DNA of 64,000 nucleotides from CANLBN01 sp050633525 (GTDB taxonomy: Bacteria; Pseudomonadota; Gammaproteobacteria; Pseudomonadales; Cellvibrionaceae). Where the stretch lies: NCBI GenBank assembly GCA_050633525.1, contig JBOEGR010000018.1, positions 124,001 through 188,000 of the forward strand. The letters are read 5' to 3'. The notes beneath the pieces were generated by a model that saw only the letters and a list, made by a program, of their open reading frames with translations, searched no databases and had not been told where the DNA came from. This document shows positions 16,831 to 25,328 of this stretch, in pieces. Position 1 is the stretch's first letter. Each line of letters opens with the position of its first letter. The position numbers and the translations under genes are program-made.

Positions 16831-18357
16831 TTATCTTTTAAATAATTGGACTACATTACTTTCACGAGATGAAAAATATTTTTTTATTCGAGGGTGATGA
16901 CTGGCTGAAAGGTCGTTAGCACCAAGTGCTACATGGTCACTAAAAATTTGTCTAATATCGCTGTCTAACATTTCTGAAGATGATAAAAATTCTTCGATGT
17001 TAGATGCATTGCCAAGGATATGATCAGAAATTGATCTGCACAATCGAACAATTTCACTGTTCATTGCTAGTAAATTTTTCTTCATAGAAGAATTTTGAAA
17101 CTGCCCATGCTGCAAAGCCATTTCAAGACGAGTAATAGGAGCTGGGTGCTCTCCTGAAAAAAACATATTCCTGACAAATGGATTAATTTTTAGGTATTGT
17201 GTTGCACTTTCTTTACCAAAATCGTTTATAGCTGAAAATTGCTCGTGAATGGACATGACAACAAATGTTGCAACCGCACCAATAAGTACACATGTTGTTT
17301 TTTGAGAATCAAGATCATTGTCTGCGCAATATTTTAATACACACTGTAACCCATGAGCATCTGCTTCTTCTTCAAGAGGCTGGTTGATATGAAAATTTTC
17401 ATAATTTGACACAGCGCCTTCATATTTGGCAATTTCGTCCGCAAATTTTTTGTTTATTTGATCCAAAAAATTTTTTTCCCGTAAATCAAGACCTTCTTTG
17501 TATTTATAGCGACAGTGATCATTATATACATGCGAAAATTCATGGCCTAGCAAAAATACAAAAGCTCCTCTGCATGCTAGAAACTTACCCATTTCATCAT
17601 TAAAAGGATACTCAGAAGGATGCTTTAATTCTGATTGGCCACTAGTATCTTGCTTATTAATTGAACCATTTCTTTTTTTTAATATGGCATCTACTTCTTG
17701 TCGATTACATATGCCAAAAAGCCAGTCCTCATATGCACCCGGTCTAGCTATCTTTGTGGAACTTCTAGTATCAAGATACGAAGATTTAAAAAAGTAAAGG
17801 TTTGCTATTGTTTCTAAAACATTTTCAAAATTGTTTTGAGGTGTGCCGCCAGTAAACCATGCTGGCTCACATAGAGGTAACAAATACCGATAGATTATAG
17901 GTATTGTTGAAAGTAGACCATCATTTAAAAATACAACATACGTGCTTCGCTCTTCCTCAAAACAGATACCATTCATATTAAGGAATGGCAATGTAGTTAC
18001 TACAACATTTTTCTTAATATTGTTTTCGCCATCGGTAAAAAAGTCATGGCACAAGGGGACAATGTTTGCGAAGCGTCCTAAAAAATTATTGTTATCGTAT
18101 TTTGTTACCTGAAAAGATAACATAAACTTAAAAGATTCAAAAGATGTATCATAAATGTGCTCAGGCATTATAATATATGGCTGTTTTTTGAATTTTTTAT
18201 AAAATCCTTGTAAACCATAAGACTCTTTAAATATTTTATTTGTATTTAAAATATTTTTTTCTGCAATTTCATTGATATTAGCTCCAAGCGCTAGAAAAGA
18301 TTTCTCTTGTATCTTCTCTATTGTCGCTCGGAGAGAATCAGATACGGTAAAATACAT
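16831..18357 (-). CDS. Predicted zinc metallopeptidase (HExxH), 508 aa, second of a tandem pair
   Basis: A HEFSH motif (272-276, in FVFLLGHEFSHVY) and a downstream EEEADxHG segment (about 329-335) give the two His and the Glu ligand expected of an HExxH/E-type zinc peptidase. It aligns end to end with the 509-aa protein upstream, sharing VSD at the N-terminus, FANI, TTLPF, MNGIC, LLSTIPIIYR, KHPSEYPF and FFxGEHPAPxTRLEMAL. No signal peptide, so probably cytoplasmic. The gap to its paralogue is 71 bp. AT-rich composition suggests acquired cargo. I infer a regulated protease in a defence or stress module with the ankyrin protein. Confidence 0.75.
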   Translation of the reverse strand: MYFTVSDSLRATIEKIQEKSFLALGANINEIAEKNILNTNKIFKESYGLQGFYKKFKKQPYIIMPEHIYDTSFESFKFMLSFQVTKYDNNNFLGRFANIVPLCHDFFTDGENNIKKNVVVTTLPFLNMNGICFEEERSTYVVFLNDGLLSTIPIIYRYLLPLCEPAWFTGGTPQNNFENVLETIANLYFFKSSYLDTRSSTKIARPGAYEDWLFGICNRQEVDAILKKRNGSINKQDTSGQSELKHPSEYPFNDEMGKFLACRGAFVFLLGHEFSHVYNDHCRYKYKEGLDLREKNFLDQINKKFADEIAKYEGAVSNYENFHINQPLEEEADAHGLQCVLKYCADNDLDSQKTTCVLIGAVATFVVMSIHEQFSAINDFGKESATQYLKINPFVRNMFFSGEHPAPITRLEMALQHGQFQNSSMKKNLLAMNSEIVRLCRSISDHILGNASNIEEFLSSSEMLDSDIRQIFSDHVALGANDLSASHHPRIKKYFSSRESNVVQLFKR

Positions 18358-18428
18358 AAAGAATACTCAGCATATTTTTTGATTTCAGAAAAATCATAGT
18401 GTTATTTTACAAAATAATAACTCTTATC

Positions 18429-19958
18429 TTACCTTTCTCCAAATAGCTGAATAACAGGTGCTTTTCTATGAAAAAAGTGCCTTTTTATTCGAGAATGGTG
18501 TTTGGCAGACAAGTCTTGCAACCCAAGTGTTAAACAATCTTTAAAGATTTCGCTTGCATCAGCATTTAAAACCTCTGAAGAGGAAAGAAATTGTTCTATA
18601 GGACTAGCATTGTTGAGAATATGTTTAGAAATAGCATCACAGATATTCACAAGAACACCATTCATATTTGACAAGAATTGATGCGCACCAGAATCTTTAA
18701 GATGTTCATGCTTTAACGCCATTTCTAAACGGGTAACTGGCGCAGGGTGTTCTCCAACAAAAAACATATTTCTAATGAGTGGATCAATTTCTAGATACTG
18801 CTTGGCACTATCCACACCAAAGTCATGTATACACGAAAACTGCTCATGTATTGACATAACAATAAAGGTTGCAATCGCTCCAACAATAACGCATGTGGTT
18901 CGCTGATCATCCAAGTCATTATCAGCACAATATTTTAATACACATTGCAGACCATGAGTGTCAGCTTCTTCTTCCAGAGGCTGGCTGATATGAAAATTTT
19001 CGTAATTTGAATCCGCCATATTATATTCTTTTATTTCATCAGGAAATGTTCTTTGCATAAAACTTAAAAAATCAGGGTTTCTTAAATCTACATCATCTAT
19101 ATTTTTTATTTGACAGTGGTCATCGTAAACATGGGAAAACTCATGCCCCAACAAAAAAACAAATGCACCTCGGCAAGCCAAAAATTGGGCCACTTGATCA
19201 CTAAATGGATATTCCGAAGGATGTTTAAATATTAGCTCTGAATTTTGATTTTTATTGTCATTAGAACCTTTCCCTAGATTAGACATCACATGTTCAGTAA
19301 GCGCAGCCTGATACAACCATTTTTCTTTTGCATGAGGGTTGGCTATATCTCCTGATTCTCTAGAATCAACATAAGAATCTTTAAAAAAGTAGAGATTTCC
19401 TATTATGTCTATAACTTGTTGAATATCGCCTTCATTTTTTTGATTAGCAAATAATAATGGGTCGCATATAGGCAACAAATGACGATAAATAATAGGAATT
19501 GTTGAAAGTAAACCCTCATTTAAAAAGACAACATGAGAAGAATCTTCTTTGTTTCTATCAAGACAAATACCATTCATGTTAATAAATGGGAGCGTGGTAA
19601 CTATGATATTTTTTTTAAGGCTGTTATCACCGCCCGTATAAAGCTCATGACACAATGGAATAATATTAGCGAACCGTTGCAAAAAAGGAGATTTGTCATA
19701 TTTGGTAACGCGAAAAGATCTTGAAAATTTATAAAATTCTAGAGATGTGTCATAAATATACTCTGGAAATAATGCGTGGGGATTACGTTTAAATCGTTCA
19801 TATTCTTTATGAAGTTCATCGGCAGATATAGTTAAATCAACATCATCATCAGATATTTCTTTTAAAATACGATCTATATCTGCTCCCAATATTAAAAGTG
19901 AATTGCGCTGTATTGACTCTATTGTATCGTGAACCTCATCAGAAACAGTGAAGAACAT
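18429..19958 (-). CDS. Predicted zinc metallopeptidase (HExxH), 509 aa, first of a tandem pair
   Basis: HEFSH at 272-276 and EEEAD at 329-333 form the likely zinc site. The domain order and most conserved blocks are the same as in the downstream paralogue; the main differences are in residues 28-55 and 200-245. The hydrophobic FLACRGAFVFLLGHE helix before the site carries the catalytic motif. GAGG precedes the ATG. The gene follows the ankyrin protein by 78 bp. Two intact diverged copies in tandem suggest distinct roles, such as different substrates or a heterodimer. Function unproven. Confidence 0.75.
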   Translation of the reverse strand: MFFTVSDEVHDTIESIQRNSLLILGADIDRILKEISDDDVDLTISADELHKEYERFKRNPHALFPEYIYDTSLEFYKFSRSFRVTKYDKSPFLQRFANIIPLCHELYTGGDNSLKKNIIVTTLPFINMNGICLDRNKEDSSHVVFLNEGLLSTIPIIYRHLLPICDPLLFANQKNEGDIQQVIDIIGNLYFFKDSYVDSRESGDIANPHAKEKWLYQAALTEHVMSNLGKGSNDNKNQNSELIFKHPSEYPFSDQVAQFLACRGAFVFLLGHEFSHVYDDHCQIKNIDDVDLRNPDFLSFMQRTFPDEIKEYNMADSNYENFHISQPLEEEADTHGLQCVLKYCADNDLDDQRTTCVIVGAIATFIVMSIHEQFSCIHDFGVDSAKQYLEIDPLIRNMFFVGEHPAPVTRLEMALKHEHLKDSGAHQFLSNMNGVLVNICDAISKHILNNASPIEQFLSSSEVLNADASEIFKDCLTLGLQDLSAKHHSRIKRHFFHRKAPVIQLFGER

Positions 19959-20036
19959 AAAAATAGCCTCGGATATAATGTAAAGTTTACAATTCCGTTA
20001 TGTGTTTTTATCGGTTTTTAGAAAAATTTTTAATTG

Positions 20037-21461
20037 CTAACTTGGCAGGTTGTTTTTTATAAAACTTTCATAGTCAATATTTTTGACTTCCGCCTCTTGC
20101 TTTTCTTTCTTTTGCAAATATGAACCCAAGGCAGGATTGTTTCCAGAAACCCAAGCATGATGCGAAGGTAATTGACCTTTTGCATCAGGTGCAAAATATT
20201 CAAGATTGCTTGATTGCTTTAATACTTCAAAAGCAGGAACTGCATTATGAGCAGCAACTAAATGAATGGCTCTTATCTTAGTTTTTGGGTCTTCATGGTT
20301 AATATCAACACCAGCATCCACACACTCAGCAACCTCCCAATCTAGCCCATGATAGGCTGCTTTAAAGAATTTTTTTATTGTATCTTCTTCATCCATTTTT
20401 TGATCTTTCCCTGACGGCGCCATTTGTTGATAGCTTTTCCATTTATTCGCCGCACTGTTTCCTGTACCAAAAGACATAGTCTTCGTTTTGTCTTTTTGTG
20501 CGTTTTTAATGCTTACCACATTAGCATTTTTGTCATATTTAAAGCAAGGTTTCTCATAAAACCTATTAAAAATCATTGAATTAAATATTTTTTCTGAAGA
20601 TCTAATATCATCTTCTTTTTCGGTTAATAGCGCCCCAGACAATTCATTGAGTGCTATTTCTTGTATTTTTCCCAATACTGATTTTATTCCAAAAATTGAT
20701 AATACTTTTTGGCTTTCAGAATAAATTTGGTTATCTGACTCGGAAATATTTTTTAAAAACACTATCAACGACTCTGACTTTCTATTAGTCCATATGGCCC
20801 ACCCTGATAAAACTCTAGATGAGACTAATTTTTTGTGAGGCAATTTATATAAGTTTATTTTTTTACTGACTGAATAAAAAAATTCATCAGGTGATTCAAA
20901 AAATTCCAACTCAGTATATGTTAATAATTTATCTTTTTTCTCTTCATGCTTATAATCACCTGATAAGTCTACCCTTTCTATATCTGAGTTATCTTTGTTG
21001 GAAAGGTTAAGGTAATCAATTAATGAATATATAGTATTATATATCAGCTCATTTTCTCTAAGCTCTAAAAAATTTGTTGGTAAATATAATGAATCAATAA
21101 GAAAGTCACATACAGGAATTAGTTTTTCGTCACCTGTTCCTCTAGGCTCTCTCTTTCCAGTTTCCTTATTTTTTTCTCCATTGACAAAACGAAGTAAATC
21201 TTGGGCTTGGATAGGCCAGCCTGTATCTGGTTTTGGTCGAGAAGCTTTTTTATTTGAATTTTTTCTATCCTTTTCATCTAAGATGTCTTCTTCTTCGTCT
21301 GAGGTTTCAGGAAAATTCAAATCATTAGACTTTGAACAAATAATATCCTCGGCAACACCTAACCACCCATAACCACAGATTAGTTTATACGAATTTAGCC
21401 TCATTCTCATACATTGCTTATGCCAGTACGAAAACTGCGATTTATCAGTTTTTATATTCAT
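20037..21461 (-). CDS. Ankyrin-repeat protein, 474 aa
   Basis: The C-terminal region (about 365-460) has ankyrin-type helices: IKKFFKAAYHGLDWEVAECV with DAGVDINHED, then AIHLVAAHNAVPAFEVLKQS and LPSHHAWVSGNNPALGSYL. The N-terminal part is Lys/Glu/Asp-rich, with FSYWHKQCMRMRLNSYKLIC at the start, and is not recognised. It is the first gene of the minus-strand cargo run with the two metallopeptidases and diverges from the recombinase operon. Ankyrin repeats mediate protein binding, so a sensor or adaptor for the peptidases is plausible. Confidence 0.7.
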   Translation of the reverse strand: MNIKTDKSQFSYWHKQCMRMRLNSYKLICGYGWLGVAEDIICSKSNDLNFPETSDEEEDILDEKDRKNSNKKASRPKPDTGWPIQAQDLLRFVNGEKNKETGKREPRGTGDEKLIPVCDFLIDSLYLPTNFLELRENELIYNTIYSLIDYLNLSNKDNSDIERVDLSGDYKHEEKKDKLLTYTELEFFESPDEFFYSVSKKINLYKLPHKKLVSSRVLSGWAIWTNRKSESLIVFLKNISESDNQIYSESQKVLSIFGIKSVLGKIQEIALNELSGALLTEKEDDIRSSEKIFNSMIFNRFYEKPCFKYDKNANVVSIKNAQKDKTKTMSFGTGNSAANKWKSYQQMAPSGKDQKMDEEDTIKKFFKAAYHGLDWEVAECVDAGVDINHEDPKTKIRAIHLVAAHNAVPAFEVLKQSSNLEYFAPDAKGQLPSHHAWVSGNNPALGSYLQKKEKQEAEVKNIDYESFIKNNLPS

Positions 21462-21591
21462 TTATGTTTAGTTATTTGTGATATTGCTTGAAATTTTATC
21501 ACCCCAATGTAGTTTTCAGTAGCGCTTTCCCAAAATTCCCACCTACTAATGTTAAAACATCTCTTATTTCAACTAAATAGGAGATACTTTG

Positions 21592-21876
21592 ATGAATTTA
21601 GATATAGAAGAATACCTACCCTTACTCAAAAACCACAATATCAGCCCCGAACAGAAAGAGATTATTATTCGCACAATATGGAGCTTTGCAGAGGCTATGG
21701 TGGATGAGGCTTTTAATGTACACCCCATCCAACAAGCGAAAGACTATCAATCTGCAAAGATTTTACACTTCCCCAAAAAACGAGTAGATTCAAAGAAAGC
21801 ATCAGATGCTTGCCGTTTAAATCAAGCGGCGAATGATAACCACGCCACCCAAGAAGAAGGGAGAAAACATGCCTAA
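21592..21876 (+). CDS. Small protein upstream of recombinase, 94 aa
   Basis: Not recognised. It is a helical acidic N-terminal half (MNLDIEEYLPLLKNHN) with a basic tail. The ATG at 21592 is chosen because AGGAGA lies 7 nt upstream; an in-frame TTG at 21589 is less likely. It overlaps the recombinase start by 8 bp, so the two are translationally coupled. It could be a directionality or accessory factor of the recombinase, which is inference from position only. Confidence 0.65.
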   Translation: MNLDIEEYLPLLKNHNISPEQKEIIIRTIWSFAEAMVDEAFNVHPIQQAKDYQSAKILHFPKKRVDSKKASDACRLNQAANDNHATQEEGRKHA

Positions 21877-23518
21877 TTCTATTCAAAAAGCGGTTACTTA
21901 TTGTCGTGTATCCTCTGCCGCGCAAATGAAAAAGGGCGACGGAATAAACTCGCAAATTACGCGCTGTGAAGATTTTGCCAAACATAAAGGCTATCAGGTC
22001 TGTGAAATTTTTAAAGATGAAGCAACAACAGGCAGTATTATTGACCGCCCCGGCATGAAAGAAATGTTGCAATATCTTAAAAAACACAAACACGATAAGA
22101 TTATTGTGCTTATTGACGATATCTCTCGACTTGCTCGTGACATCGAAACCCACATTCAGCTCCGCACAGCAATTAGTGCTGCATCAGGGAAGCTAGAAAG
22201 CCCATCAATAGAATTTGGGGAAGACTCTGATTCTATTCTGGTCGAAAACCTTCTTGCCAGTGTATCCCAACACCAGCGGCAGAAAAACGCCGAACAAACT
22301 TTAAACCGTATGAAGGCGCGGGTGCAAAACGGCTATTTCATTCAACCTAGAGCGCCTTTGGGATACAAATATAGCCGGGTTGCAGGACATGGAGGTAAGG
22401 TACTTGTGCGACAAGAGCCTATTGCCAGTGTTGTTGTAGAAGCCTTAGAAGGCTTTGCTTCTGGACGTTTTGAAACACAAGGTGAGGTTAAACGTTTTTT
22501 AGATGCTTCACCCCATTACCCAAAAGACAATAGCGGTGAAGTGCGCTTTCAACGCGTGACAGACCTTCTGAATAAAGTGGTCTACACAGGCCATGTTGAC
22601 ATGCCAAGCTGGAATGTTTCGCTGCGTAAAGGGCATCATGAGCCATTGATCAGCTTTGAAACATTCCAAAAGATACAAGAACGCTTAAACAGTAAGCCGA
22701 AAGTTCCTGTACGCGCTGATGTTTCCCAAGACTTCATATTAAGAGGCTTTATCAAATGTGGCTGTTGTGACCACCCAATGACCTCGTGCTGGTCAAAGGG
22801 GCGCAATGCAAGCTACCCATACTATATGTGCTTTAAAAAGGGCTGTAGTGATTATCGTAAATCCATTCGCCGTGAAGTCATAGAAGAAGAGTTTGATTCA
22901 TTGCTTAAGGGACTTACACCCTCTGAGGACTTAATCACTATTTTGGAAAGAACCTTTAAAACATTTTGGTCTTACCGTAATGCTCATCAAAAGGAAAATA
23001 AGCAAGAACTCAAAAAGAGTTTGCAGAAACTTAATCAAAATATAGAGAAGCTTTTAGACCGTATTATGCACTCAGACAATCACACTGTGATCACAACTTA
23101 CGAACAAAAACTAAGTAAGCTGGAGCATGAAAAGGCCGTGGTGAGCGAAAAAATAGCAAAATGCGGGAGTGTTTTGCCAGACTATGATAAAAGTTTTCGA
23201 ACCGCTCTTTCTTTCCTCCGCAACCCCTACAAACTCTGGGCTTCCGGCAATGATGTATATCAGCAGATTACCCTGAAACTAGTGTTTTCAGACCACCTCT
23301 CATACATCAGAAATGAAGGCTTTCGAACCGCTGATTTATCCTTACCTTTCAAGCACTTAGGGGCGATAAATAGCGGAAGAAATGAAATGGCGGAGAGAGA
23401 GGGATTCGAACCCTCGATCAGGTTTCCCCGATACTCCCTTAGCAGGGGAGCGCCTTCGGCCACTCGGCCATCTCTCCGAATCATTAAGGTAAATCGTACG
23501 ATCTGCCTGTCAAAATGA
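21869..23518 (+). CDS. Large serine recombinase (integrase), 549 aa
   Basis: The N-terminal catalytic domain carries the Ser of the YCRVSS motif and IVLIDDISRLAR; a recombinase domain follows; then a zinc ribbon (CGCC ... CFKKGC) and a Lys/Glu-rich coiled coil (about 375-430), typical of large serine integrases. GGGAG precedes the ATG at 21869. The frame continues through the antisense of tRNA-Ser into flanking host DNA, so the last about 43 residues (EREGFEPSIRF onward) come from chromosomal sequence. Integration probably occurs at the tRNA 3' end. Serine integrases more often target protein genes than tRNAs. Confidence 0.9.
   Translation: MPNSIQKAVTYCRVSSAAQMKKGDGINSQITRCEDFAKHKGYQVCEIFKDEATTGSIIDRPGMKEMLQYLKKHKHDKIIVLIDDISRLARDIETHIQLRTAISAASGKLESPSIEFGEDSDSILVENLLASVSQHQRQKNAEQTLNRMKARVQNGYFIQPRAPLGYKYSRVAGHGGKVLVRQEPIASVVVEALEGFASGRFETQGEVKRFLDASPHYPKDNSGEVRFQRVTDLLNKVVYTGHVDMPSWNVSLRKGHHEPLISFETFQKIQERLNSKPKVPVRADVSQDFILRGFIKCGCCDHPMTSCWSKGRNASYPYYMCFKKGCSDYRKSIRREVIEEEFDSLLKGLTPSEDLITILERTFKTFWSYRNAHQKENKQELKKSLQKLNQNIEKLLDRIMHSDNHTVITTYEQKLSKLEHEKAVVSEKIAKCGSVLPDYDKSFRTALSFLRNPYKLWASGNDVYQQITLKLVFSDHLSYIRNEGFRTADLSLPFKHLGAINSGRNEMAEREGFEPSIRFPRYSLSRGAPSATRPSLRIIKVNRTICLSK
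23388..23477 (-). tRNA. tRNA-Ser (GCU)
   Basis: Cloverleaf readable on the minus strand: acceptor GGAGAGA paired with TCTCTCC, D-arm GGCCGAGTGGCCGAAGGC, anticodon GCT in CTGCTAA, a long variable arm, T-loop GGGTTCGAACCC and encoded CCA. It follows csrA, as in many gammaproteobacteria. Its 3' end marks the boundary of the integrated element. Confidence 0.97.
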
Positions 23519-23699
23519 GCGGCGCATCATAACATATTCTCTGCGAAATCAAAGTATCGCAATGCATTTATTACAGTGATTTTCACTAGAGGAGAATAGG
23601 CTTTAATTTTTTAGTGCTATCAAAGCCATATCGAATATGCAAAGTTATAATCAGAAAATCAAAACGGCTCTGATTAATCACTAGTCAAGATGGTTTACT

Positions 23700-23891
23700 T
23701 TAGTCGTCAGAAGATTGAGTCTGCGCTTTTTCGCGTTGAATACGCTCATAGATTTCTTCACGATGGACAGCAATTTCTTTAGGCGCGTTAACACCAATAC
23801 GAACTTGGTTACCTTTAATACCCAAAACGGTTACAGTGACATCGTCACCCACCATGAGTGTTTCACCGATACGACGTGTTAATATAAGCAT
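23700..23891 (-). CDS. csrA: Carbon storage regulator CsrA, 63 aa
   Basis: A short RNA-binding regulator that represses translation at GGA motifs. The sequence begins MLILTRRIGETLMVGDDV and has the conserved GxNAPKEIAVHREEIYERI segment. Normal length with a slightly extended acidic tail. AAAAGGAGGC lies upstream of the ATG. It sits between lysC and tRNA-Ser, the standard position. Confidence 0.98.
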   Translation of the reverse strand: MLILTRRIGETLMVGDDVTVTVLGIKGNQVRIGVNAPKEIAVHREEIYERIQREKAQTQSSDD

Positions 23892-24002
23892 TACTGCCTC
23901 CTTTTTATCCTGTAGTTGTTATATAACTCAATTAAAATATGACCGAGTATGGTCTTATCCGTTCACTTATTTAAGGCAAGTTTAAGCTATAAAGCTCAAA
24001 AA

Positions 24003-25223
24003 CTATGCATCTAAACCAAATGCTGTGTGTAAACTGCGAACCGCTAGTTCTAAGTACCGCTCTTCTACAATCACTGAAATCTTAATCTCAGATGTCGTGA
24101 TCATTTGGATGTTGATATTCTCATCTGCCAATGTTTTAAACATGTTAGCAGCAACACCGGCATGGGAACGCATTCCTACACCCACTATTGAGACTTTAGC
24201 TATACTGTCATCAGTCACAATTTTCTGTGCGCCTAAGTCTGCGGCTACTTTTTCCAAAACTGTCTGGGCTTTAGACATATCACTACGATTGACCGTAAAT
24301 GTTAGATCAGTTGTATTATCAGCAGCGACATTCTGAACAATCACATCAACTTCTATATTGGCATCTCCCACGGGAGCCAGTATCTTTGATGCGACACCTG
24401 GGGTATCAGGAATACCTTGTACCGTTACTTTAGCTTCATCGCGATTAAATGCGATACCTGAAACAACAGGTTGTTCCATTGTATTCAACTCCTCATCGAG
24501 CGTAATTAATGTACCGGGGCCTTCTTGGAAACTGTGTAGCACTCGTAGAGGGACATTGTATTTACCCGCAAATTCTACCGCCCGAATCTGTAGTACCTTG
24601 GAACCGAGACTGGCCATTTCTAACATTTCTTCAAAGGTAATCTTTTCTAACCTTTGGGCATTGGCTACCACTCTAGGGTCTGTAGTGTATACCCCATCGA
24701 CATCAGTGTATATTTGACATTCGTCGGCATTGAGAGCCGCAGCTAAAGCAACTGCTGTGGTATCAGAACCACCTCTACCAAGCGTAGTGATACTGCCAGA
24801 CTCTTCGATGCCTTGAAAACCGGCGACGACGACGACTCGACCTTCATCTAGGTCAGAACGAATATTGTGATCATCGATTGACTGTATTCTGGCTTTAGTA
24901 TGAGCACTGTCAGTGACAATGCGAACTTGGGAGCCCGTATATGAACACGCCTCACAACCTCTAGCTTTTAAGGCCATACACAATAACGCTATGGTCACCT
25001 GCTCACCCGTGGACAGTAACACATCCATTTCACGCGGGTCGGGCACAGTTTGCATTTCTGATGCTAGGCCCACCAAACGATTGGTTTCTCCACTCATAGC
25101 AGACACCACAACGACCATATCATCGCCATTTTTTCTTGCCGCAGAAACCTTGTCTGCTACTGCCTGAATACGTTCAACAGTACCTACCGAGGTACCACCG
25201 TACTTTTGAACCAATAGGCTCAT
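24003..25223 (-). CDS. lysC: Aspartate kinase, monofunctional, 406 aa
   Basis: Phosphorylates aspartate in the first step of the Lys/Thr/Met pathway. The N-terminal KYGGTSVG kinase motif and C-terminal tandem ACT domains (about 270-400, including VSIVGVGMRSHAGVA) are present, so feedback regulation by Lys and/or Thr is expected. Length is typical. It lies between alaS and csrA, an arrangement shared with Pseudomonas-type genomes. No lysine riboswitch is seen in the 105-bp leader. Confidence 0.97.
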   Translation of the reverse strand: MSLLVQKYGGTSVGTVERIQAVADKVSAARKNGDDMVVVVSAMSGETNRLVGLASEMQTVPDPREMDVLLSTGEQVTIALLCMALKARGCEACSYTGSQVRIVTDSAHTKARIQSIDDHNIRSDLDEGRVVVVAGFQGIEESGSITTLGRGGSDTTAVALAAALNADECQIYTDVDGVYTTDPRVVANAQRLEKITFEEMLEMASLGSKVLQIRAVEFAGKYNVPLRVLHSFQEGPGTLITLDEELNTMEQPVVSGIAFNRDEAKVTVQGIPDTPGVASKILAPVGDANIEVDVIVQNVAADNTTDLTFTVNRSDMSKAQTVLEKVAADLGAQKIVTDDSIAKVSIVGVGMRSHAGVAANMFKTLADENINIQMITTSEIKISVIVEERYLELAVRSLHTAFGLDA

Positions 25224-25328
25224 CTGTTCTTCCTGTCAATTGTATTTATCGATATGTTGAATTTCGCGCCAAACGCTAGAAGGCCGGCTATTTAACACTA
25301 TCTATGAACAAATGTTAATAGTCATAAG

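Larger units (their letters stand above)
1..23387. mobile_element. Right part of an integrated mobile element at tRNA-Ser (partial)
   Basis: Everything left of the tRNA-Ser 3' end looks like accessory DNA: a serine recombinase beside the tRNA, a VirD4/TraG-like coupling ATPase, RadC, a J-domain protein, small paralogous proteins and two cargo islands. From csrA rightwards the gene content is core. The element lies on the 3' side of the tRNA, the usual geometry for integration that restores the tRNA. The far end and its att copy are outside the window. No relaxase or mating-pair genes are visible, so whether it is conjugative or only mobilizable is open. Confidence 0.75.

Noticed and set aside
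23260..23484. 74-codon minus-strand frame overlapping tRNA-Ser
   Set aside because: It is the chance translation of the tRNA and of the recombinase antisense strand.
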